Shown one piece after another: positions 5,525-10,419 of a DNA stretch of 10,419 nt. How positions within the stretch are numbered: position 1 is the first letter of the stretch; each line of letters starts with the position of its first letter. A model generated the notes under the pieces. It had not been told where the DNA came from. It worked only from the letters and a program-made list of their open reading frames with translations, and ran no database searches. The stretch is from Pseudomonadota bacterium (GTDB lineage Bacteria > Pseudomonadota > Gammaproteobacteria > Pseudomonadales > Pseudomonadaceae), in assembly GCA_023388335.1 (NCBI GenBank), contig JAEWGL010000181.1:1-10419 (forward strand). Direction: 5' to 3'. Both the position numbers and the translations under genes were made by a program.

Positions 5525-7642
5525 ATGTCGCACTCGATTCGTGACAACCTCAAGCGCCTGCTGGCGCCACGGCACCTGGCCTTCGTCGGCGGGCGCAGCA
5601 TGGCGCGGGCGTTCAAGCGCTGCGCCGAAGGCGGTTTTGGCGGCCAGATGTGGCTGGTCAATCCGCAGCACGAAAGCCTCGACGGCATCGCGTGCGTGCC
5701 GAGCGTGGCCGAGCTGCCGTGCGCCCCGGACGCGGTGTTCATCGCCACCAATCGCGACCTGACCCTGCAATGCGTCAGGGAACTGTCCGCCCTCGGCGCT
5801 GGCGGCGCCATCTGCTATGCCTCGGGCTTTGCCGAGAGTGGCGAGCAAGGGCGCAGGCTGCAACAGCACCTGCTCGAGGCCGCCGGCACCATGGCCTTGC
5901 TCGGCCCCAACTGCTATGGCCTGCTCGACTACCTGCACGGCGCCGCCCTATGGCCGGTCGCCCATGGCGGCAAGCAGGTGGAGAAGGGCGTGGCGATCCT
6001 CACCCAGAGCGGCAACTTCGCCTACAACCTGTCCATGAGCGACCGCTCGCTGCCGGTGGCCTACATGGCCTCGGTGGGCAACCAGGCGCAATTGGGCGTG
6101 GCCGAACTGATGGACGTGCTGCTCGACGATCCACGGGTCACCGCCATCGGCCTGCACCTGGAAGGCCTGAACAACGTACCGGGCTTTGCCCGCGCCGCGC
6201 ACAAGGCGCTGGAACGCGGGACGCCGATCATTGCCCTGAAGACCGGCGTTTCGCAGATCGGCGCCGAGCTTGCGCTGAGCCACACCAGTTCGTTGTCTGG
6301 TTCCGATGCCCTGTACGACAGCCTGTTCCAGCGCTCGGGTGTAATCCGCGTGAGCGGCCCGGTGAGCTTCGTCGAAACCCTCAAGGCCGCGGCCTGCGGC
6401 CAGCTGCCCAAGGATGGCCGGCTAATCGCCCTGGCCTGTTCGGGAGGCGATGCCGGCCTGATCGCCGACTATGCCGAACGCAACCAGCTGGCCTTGCCCA
6501 AGCTCGATCAAGTGCAAGTGGACGAGCTGGCCCAGGTGCTGCCGGCCTACGCCAACCTGGTCAATCCACTGGACTTCACCACGGCGATCTGGGGCGATGG
6601 CGCGGCGCTGGAGCGAATGCTCGACAGCGCCCTGCGCGGCGCTGTTGGCGCGGCCATGCTGGTGCTGGACTACCCCGCGCAGTTCACCGGCGAGCGCAAG
6701 GAGTGCGACCTGCTGCTGGCGTTGTACTGCCAAGCCTTAGAGCGCCACGGCAAGATCGGCTTCGTCACCTCGGCGTTCCCCGAGCTGCTGCCCGCCAGCG
6801 CTCGCGAACGCCTGCACGCCCACGGCATCGCCGCGCTGCAGGGCGTAGAGGATGGCCTGGCGGCGTGGGGCCGGATCGTTGCCTACCAAAGCAACCGCCA
6901 GCGGCTGCTGGAACTGGGCGAGTCAGCCCGGGTGCCGCTGTGCCCGCAGGCGCTCGAGGGCGAGGCGCGATTGCTCGACGAATGGCAATCCAAGCAGGCA
7001 TTGCGTGCATTCGGCCTGCCAGTGCCGGGCGGGGTGCTGAGCACGCCAGAGCAGGCGTTAGAAGACGCCGCCCAGGTGGGGTATCCGCTGGTGCTCAAGG
7101 CTGTCAGCGCTCAATTGCCACACAAGACCGAGGCTGGCGCGGTCGCGCTCAACCTGCGTGACGCCGCTGCCCTGGAGGCCGCGCTGAAAAACATGCACCA
7201 GCGCATCGCGGCCTATGCGCCTGGCGTGCCGTTCGATCAGGTGCTGCTTGAGCCCATGGCGCAAGCGCCACTGGCCGAACTGATCGTTGGCATCAAGCGC
7301 GAGAACGACTTCGCCCTGGCCTTGGTGATCGGCGCGGGTGGGGTGCTGGTGGAGCTGCTCAAGGACAGCGTCAACCTGCTGCTGCCCACCACCGACGACG
7401 CTATCCGCAAGGCCTTGCTCGGCCTGCGCAGCGCCAGCCTGCTGCAAGGCTTCCGAGGCCGTCCGGCCGCCGACCTCGACGCCCTGGTGGCGGCGATCCA
7501 CGCGGTGGCCGACTACGCCTGCGAGAACGTCGGCCAATTACTGGAGCTGGATGTGAACCCATTGATGGTCGGTGCCCACGGCGCCACCGCGGTCGACGCG
7601 TTGATCCGCCTCGGCCAGCCAAGAGGAGAACAACATGCATGA
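5525..7642 (+). CDS. NDP-forming acyl-CoA synthetase, fused alpha-beta type with ATP-grasp domain
   Basis: A 705-residue single-chain member of the ADP-forming acyl-CoA synthetase superfamily, related to acetyl-CoA synthetase (ADP), pimeloyl-CoA synthetase and protein acetyltransferase Pat-like enzymes. It should activate a carboxylic acid to its CoA thioester using ATP. Residues 1-130 form the CoA-binding Rossmann domain. Succinyl-CoA-synthetase-like ligase domains follow, with GPNCYG, TQSGNFAYN, and ALSHTSSLSG, where His253 matches the phosphorylated active-site His. The C-terminal ATP-grasp part begins around LDEWQSKQALRAFGLPVPGG and contains His533 in LPHKTEAGAV, the second phosphate-relay His of this family. 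No GNAT acetyltransferase domain is present, so a Pat-type protein acetylase is unlikely. GGAG (5514-5517) precedes the start, 18 bp after the dehydrogenase. The end overlaps the next gene by 8 bp. With its neighbours it could start a beta-oxidation-like sequence. Substrate unknown. Confidence 0.9.
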   Translation: MSHSIRDNLKRLLAPRHLAFVGGRSMARAFKRCAEGGFGGQMWLVNPQHESLDGIACVPSVAELPCAPDAVFIATNRDLTLQCVRELSALGAGGAICYASGFAESGEQGRRLQQHLLEAAGTMALLGPNCYGLLDYLHGAALWPVAHGGKQVEKGVAILTQSGNFAYNLSMSDRSLPVAYMASVGNQAQLGVAELMDVLLDDPRVTAIGLHLEGLNNVPGFARAAHKALERGTPIIALKTGVSQIGAELALSHTSSLSGSDALYDSLFQRSGVIRVSGPVSFVETLKAAACGQLPKDGRLIALACSGGDAGLIADYAERNQLALPKLDQVQVDELAQVLPAYANLVNPLDFTTAIWGDGAALERMLDSALRGAVGAAMLVLDYPAQFTGERKECDLLLALYCQALERHGKIGFVTSAFPELLPASARERLHAHGIAALQGVEDGLAAWGRIVAYQSNRQRLLELGESARVPLCPQALEGEARLLDEWQSKQALRAFGLPVPGGVLSTPEQALEDAAQVGYPLVLKAVSAQLPHKTEAGAVALNLRDAAALEAALKNMHQRIAAYAPGVPFDQVLLEPMAQAPLAELIVGIKRENDFALALVIGAGGVLVELLKDSVNLLLPTTDDAIRKALLGLRSASLLQGFRGRPAADLDALVAAIHAVADYACENVGQLLELDVNPLMVGAHGATAVDALIRLGQPRGEQHA

Positions 7643-9242
7643 GCGTCCGATGACCGCCGGCCAGGCCCTGGTGCGGCTGCTGGGCAACTATGGGGTCGAC
7701 ACGGTGTTCGGCATCCCGGGGGTGCACACCCTGGAGCTGTACCGCGGCCTGCCAGGCAGCGGCATCCGTCACGTGCTGACCCGCCATGAGCAGGGCGCCG
7801 GCTTCATGGCCGACGGCTATGCCCGGGTCAGCGGCAAGCCTGGGGTGTGCTTCGTCATCACCGGTCCTGGTGTGACCAACGCTGCCACCGCCATCGGCCA
7901 GGCCTATGCCGACTCCATCCCGATGCTGGTGGTTTCCAGCGTCAACCACACCGCCAGCCTGGGCAAGGGCTGGGGCTGCCTGCACGAGACCCAGGACCAG
8001 CGAGCGATGACCGCGCCGATCACCGCGTTCTCCGCCGTGGCCCTGAGCGCCGAGGACCTGCCGGAGCTGATCGCCCGGGCCTGGGCCGTGTTCGACAGTG
8101 AACGCCCACGCCCGGTGCATATCTCGGTACCGCTGGACGTGCTGGCGGCACCGGTCGCCCACGACTGGAGCAACGCGGTGGTGCGCCGCCCAAGGCGCGG
8201 CCAGCCGGATCGCGACAGCCTGGTCCAGGCGGCGCTGAAGCTGTCCCTGGCCAAGCGGCCGATGATCATCGCTGGGGGCGGCGCCGTGCACGCCTCGGCT
8301 GAGCTGCAACTGTTGAGTACCCGGCTGGCGGCGCCCGTGTTCACCAGCGTCGCCGGCAAGGGCCTGCTGGCGCCTGAGGCACCGCTCAATGCCGGGGCCA
8401 GTCTGTGCGTCGATCCGGGCTGGCAGATGATCAGCGAAGCTGACATGGTCCTGGCGGTGGGCACCGAGATGGCCGACACCGATTTCTGGCGCGAACGCCT
8501 GCCGCTCCAGGGCGAGCTGCTACGGGTGGACATCGACCCGCGCAAGTTCAATGACTTCTACCCGTGCGCCATGGCCCTCTACGGCGATGCCCGGCAAACC
8601 CTCGCTGGCCTGTTGGAACACCTGCCCGACGTGAAGCGTGACGCCAGCGCCGCCATCGAGGCGGTGGCCGGCCTGCGTCAGGCGATCAGGACAGGGCACG
8701 CGCCGCTACAGGCCATCCACCAGGCGATTCTCGATCGCATCGCCGCCGTGCTGCCGGACAACGCCTTCATCAGCAGCGACATGACCCAACTGGCCTATAC
8801 CGGCAATTACGCCTTCGCCAGCCGGACGCCACGCAGCTGGCTGCACCCCACTGGCTACGGCACCCTCGGTTACGGCTTGCCGGCCGGTATCGGCGGCATG
8901 TTCGCCAGCGACAGCCGCCCAGGCCTGGTGCTGGTCGGCGATGGCGGCTTCCTTTACACCGCCCAGGAGCTGGCCACCGCCGTCGAGGAGCTGGACCGGC
9001 CGCTGGTGGTGCTGCTGTGGAACAACGACGCCCTCGGGCAGATCCGCGACGACATGCTCGGCCTGGACATCGAGCCTATCGGTGTGCTGCCGCGCAACCC
9101 GGACTTCATCGGTCTGGCCCGCGCCTTCGGCTGTGCGGTACGCCAACCGCGCAGCCTGGACGAACTGCAAGACGACCTGGCCACCGGCTTCGCCACGCCG
9201 GGCGTGACGTTCATCGAACTCAAGCACGGCTGTGCTCGCTGA
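7635..9242 (+). CDS. aruI: Thiamine-diphosphate-dependent 2-oxoacid decarboxylase, AruI-like (2-ketoarginine decarboxylase)
   Basis: A 535-residue enzyme of the acetolactate synthase/pyruvate decarboxylase family. The N-terminal Pyr domain holds the catalytic Glu52 in RHEQGAGFMADGYAR, followed by ITGPGVTNAATAIGQAYADS. A central domain covers about 190-330. The C-terminal PP domain has GDG at 435-437 and ends the ThDP/Mg motif with NN at 463-464 (LLWNNDALGQI). Automatic annotation would call it acetolactate synthase large subunit, but no regulatory subunit gene follows and the order matches P. aeruginosa aruI. In that pathway it decarboxylates 5-guanidino-2-oxopentanoate (2-ketoarginine) to 4-guanidinobutyraldehyde. 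GAGGAG at 7623-7628 supports the start at 7635, inside the preceding gene's end; a second ATG at 7650 is possible. Family call is very strong; AruI activity is inferred from context. Confidence 0.82.
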   Translation: MHERPMTAGQALVRLLGNYGVDTVFGIPGVHTLELYRGLPGSGIRHVLTRHEQGAGFMADGYARVSGKPGVCFVITGPGVTNAATAIGQAYADSIPMLVVSSVNHTASLGKGWGCLHETQDQRAMTAPITAFSAVALSAEDLPELIARAWAVFDSERPRPVHISVPLDVLAAPVAHDWSNAVVRRPRRGQPDRDSLVQAALKLSLAKRPMIIAGGGAVHASAELQLLSTRLAAPVFTSVAGKGLLAPEAPLNAGASLCVDPGWQMISEADMVLAVGTEMADTDFWRERLPLQGELLRVDIDPRKFNDFYPCAMALYGDARQTLAGLLEHLPDVKRDASAAIEAVAGLRQAIRTGHAPLQAIHQAILDRIAAVLPDNAFISSDMTQLAYTGNYAFASRTPRSWLHPTGYGTLGYGLPAGIGGMFASDSRPGLVLVGDGGFLYTAQELATAVEELDRPLVVLLWNNDALGQIRDDMLGLDIEPIGVLPRNPDFIGLARAFGCAVRQPRSLDELQDDLATGFATPGVTFIELKHGCAR

Positions 9243-9276
9243 CCACGTAATAGATCAATAAGAAGAGAAAACCATC

Positions 9277-10419
9277 ATGCCATTGCGTCGTACCCTACTT
9301 GCCGCAACCATTGCCCTACTGGTTACCGGCCAGGCGCCGCTGTACGCCGCGCCGCCGCTGTCGATGGACAACGGCAGCAACGCGCTGACCATCGAAAACA
9401 GCAACGCCTGGGTCGAAGTCAGCAAAAGTGCCCTGGAGCACAATCTCCGCACTCTGCAAGCCGAACTGGGCGGCAAGTCCAAGCTGTGCGCGGTGCTCAA
9501 GGCCGATGCCTACGGCCATGGTATCGGCCTGGTGATGCCTTCGGTGATCGCCCTCGACGTGCCTTGCGTCGCGGTGGCCAGCAACGAGGAAGCCCGCGTG
9601 GTCCGCGCCAGTGGCTTCAAAGGGCAGCTGGTGCGGGTGCGCCTGGCCAGCCTGAGCGAGGTGGAAGACGCCTTGCAGTACGACATGGAGGAGTTGGTCG
9701 GCAGCGCCGAGTTCGCCCGCCAGCTGGCGGCCGTCGCTGAGCGCCACGGCAAGACCCTGCGTATTCACCTGGCCCTGAACGCCAGCGGCATGAGCCGCAA
9801 CGGCGTGGAAATGACCAGTTGGTCCGGGCGTGGCGAAGCGCTGGAAATCGCCGAACAGCCGAACCTCAAGTTGGTCGCCCTGATGACCCACTTCGCGGTG
9901 GAAGACAAGGACGACGTGCACACGGGCCTGGCCGCCTTCAAGGAACAGAGCGACTGGCTGATCAAGCACGCCAAGCTCGACCGCAGCAAGTTGACCCTGC
10001 ACGCGGCCAACTCCTTCGCCACCCTCGAGGTGCCGCAATCACGCCTGGACATGGTTCGCACCGGCGGTGCGCTGTTCGGCGACACCGTGCCCGACCGCAC
10101 CGAGTACAAGCGTGTCATGCAGTTCAAGTCGTGGGTTGCCGCGGTGCACAGTTACCCGGCGGGCAACACCGTCGGCTACGACCGCACCTTTACCCTGGCG
10201 CGTGACTCGCGCCTGGCCAATATCACCGTCGGCTACTCCGACGGCTATCGCCGGGTATTCACCAACAAGGGACATGTACTGATCAACGGCCACCGCGTGC
10301 CGGTGGTCGGCAAGGTATCGATGAATACCCTGGTGGTCGATGTCACCGACTTCCCCGACGTCAAGAACGGCAACGAGGCGGTGTTGTTCGGCCAGCAGGC
10401 CGGTGGCGAGATCACCCAG
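9277..10419 (+). CDS. alr: Broad-specificity amino-acid racemase, periplasmic, PLP-dependent (3' end outside window)
   Basis: The frame is open from ATG 9277 to the window end, giving 381 residues; family members have about 409, so around 28 are missing. It is a fold-type III alanine-racemase relative that interconverts L- and D-forms of several amino acids, with lysine and arginine among the best substrates in characterised Pseudomonas enzymes. Residues 1-24 are a Sec signal peptide: MPLRR, a hydrophobic stretch, then cleavage probably after LYA before APP. The PLP lysine is Lys75 in LKADAYGHG and the opposite catalytic base is Tyr301 in VGYDRT. Cys71 and Cys97 fit the disulfide known for the broad-specificity family and absent from ordinary alanine racemases. 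The gene lies 34 bp after the decarboxylase with a weak AGAG ribosome binding site (9264-9267), probably the same transcript. Periplasmic location and context suggest handling of external D/L-arginine or lysine rather than cell-wall supply. Confidence 0.93.
   Translation, partial: MPLRRTLLAATIALLVTGQAPLYAAPPLSMDNGSNALTIENSNAWVEVSKSALEHNLRTLQAELGGKSKLCAVLKADAYGHGIGLVMPSVIALDVPCVAVASNEEARVVRASGFKGQLVRVRLASLSEVEDALQYDMEELVGSAEFARQLAAVAERHGKTLRIHLALNASGMSRNGVEMTSWSGRGEALEIAEQPNLKLVALMTHFAVEDKDDVHTGLAAFKEQSDWLIKHAKLDRSKLTLHAANSFATLEVPQSRLDMVRTGGALFGDTVPDRTEYKRVMQFKSWVAAVHSYPAGNTVGYDRTFTLARDSRLANITVGYSDGYRRVFTNKGHVLINGHRVPVVGKVSMNTLVVDVTDFPDVKNGNEAVLFGQQAGGEITQ

Noticed and set aside
5650..7161. 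Long + strand open frame of 503 codons inside the acyl-CoA synthetase gene
   Set aside because: It lies in another frame of a clearly recognisable enzyme, has proline/arginine/glycine-rich low-complexity composition typical of out-of-frame GC-rich DNA, and shows no domain motif.
5525..7642. Protein lysine acetyltransferase (Pat-like) assignment for the large synthetase
   Set aside because: The protein ends after the ATP-grasp part with no GNAT domain, and both active-site histidines of a working synthetase are present.
7401..8309. Antisense open frame of 302 codons across the synthetase/decarboxylase junction
   Set aside because: Composition is His/Arg/Gly-rich shadow coding opposite conserved motifs of two real genes, and no family signature is visible.
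7635..9242. Calling the ThDP enzyme a biosynthetic acetolactate synthase (ilvB/ilvG)
   Set aside because: No small regulatory subunit gene follows, and the catabolic gene order matches the aru locus better. The fold alone cannot exclude it.
1..10419. CRISPR arrays, tRNA/rRNA genes, insertion sequences or prophage remnants
   Set aside because: No repeat-spacer pattern, tRNA-like fold, transposase motif or terminal inverted repeats were seen; base composition and coding style are uniform.

Overview
The window is GC-rich (roughly 65%) and tightly coded on the + strand only, with short gaps and classic Shine-Dalgarno sequences. Protein content and gene order point to a fluorescent Pseudomonas of the P. 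putida type. As I recall it, the order (hybrid sensor kinase, amino-acid permease, crotonase, acyl-CoA dehydrogenase, NDP-forming acyl-CoA synthetase, ThDP-dependent 2-oxoacid decarboxylase) matches the P. aeruginosa PAO1 block PA4982 (aruS) to PA4977 (aruI). That block belongs to the arginine transaminase (ATA) pathway. No database search was possible, so gene names rest on recognised motifs plus this synteny.

Layout. 1-1607: 3' part of a tripartite hybrid histidine kinase, probably aruS. 1608-1827: a 220-bp leader with helically phased TAC-core repeats, a candidate -10, a small hairpin, a 33-codon upstream ORF overlapping the next start, and a predicted stem that would hide the next ribosome binding site. 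1828-3240: an APC-family amino-acid permease. 3241-3520: a 280-bp regulatory gap with a terminator-like hairpin, inverted copies of the same repeat, an AT-rich dyad and a possible sigma70 promoter. 3521-9242: four closely packed genes (crotonase, acyl-CoA dehydrogenase, NDP-forming acyl-CoA synthetase, aruI-like decarboxylase) with gaps of 33 and 18 bp and an 8-bp overlap. 9277-end: a signal-peptide-bearing broad-specificity amino-acid racemase (alr/bar type), cut by the window edge after 381 codons.

How the genes may work together (inference). The kinase senses an arginine-related signal and passes phosphate to a response regulator (AruR) outside the window. The permease imports a basic amino acid and the periplasmic racemase interconverts D- and L-forms. 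A transaminase (AruH, not in the window) would give 2-ketoarginine, which the ThDP enzyme decarboxylates to 4-guanidinobutyraldehyde. The three acyl-CoA genes have no place in the textbook ATA route. Their presence in the apparent operon suggests a CoA-thioester, beta-oxidation-like branch acting on a downstream acid such as 4-guanidinobutyrate. This unexplained module and the structured permease leader are the most interesting things here.
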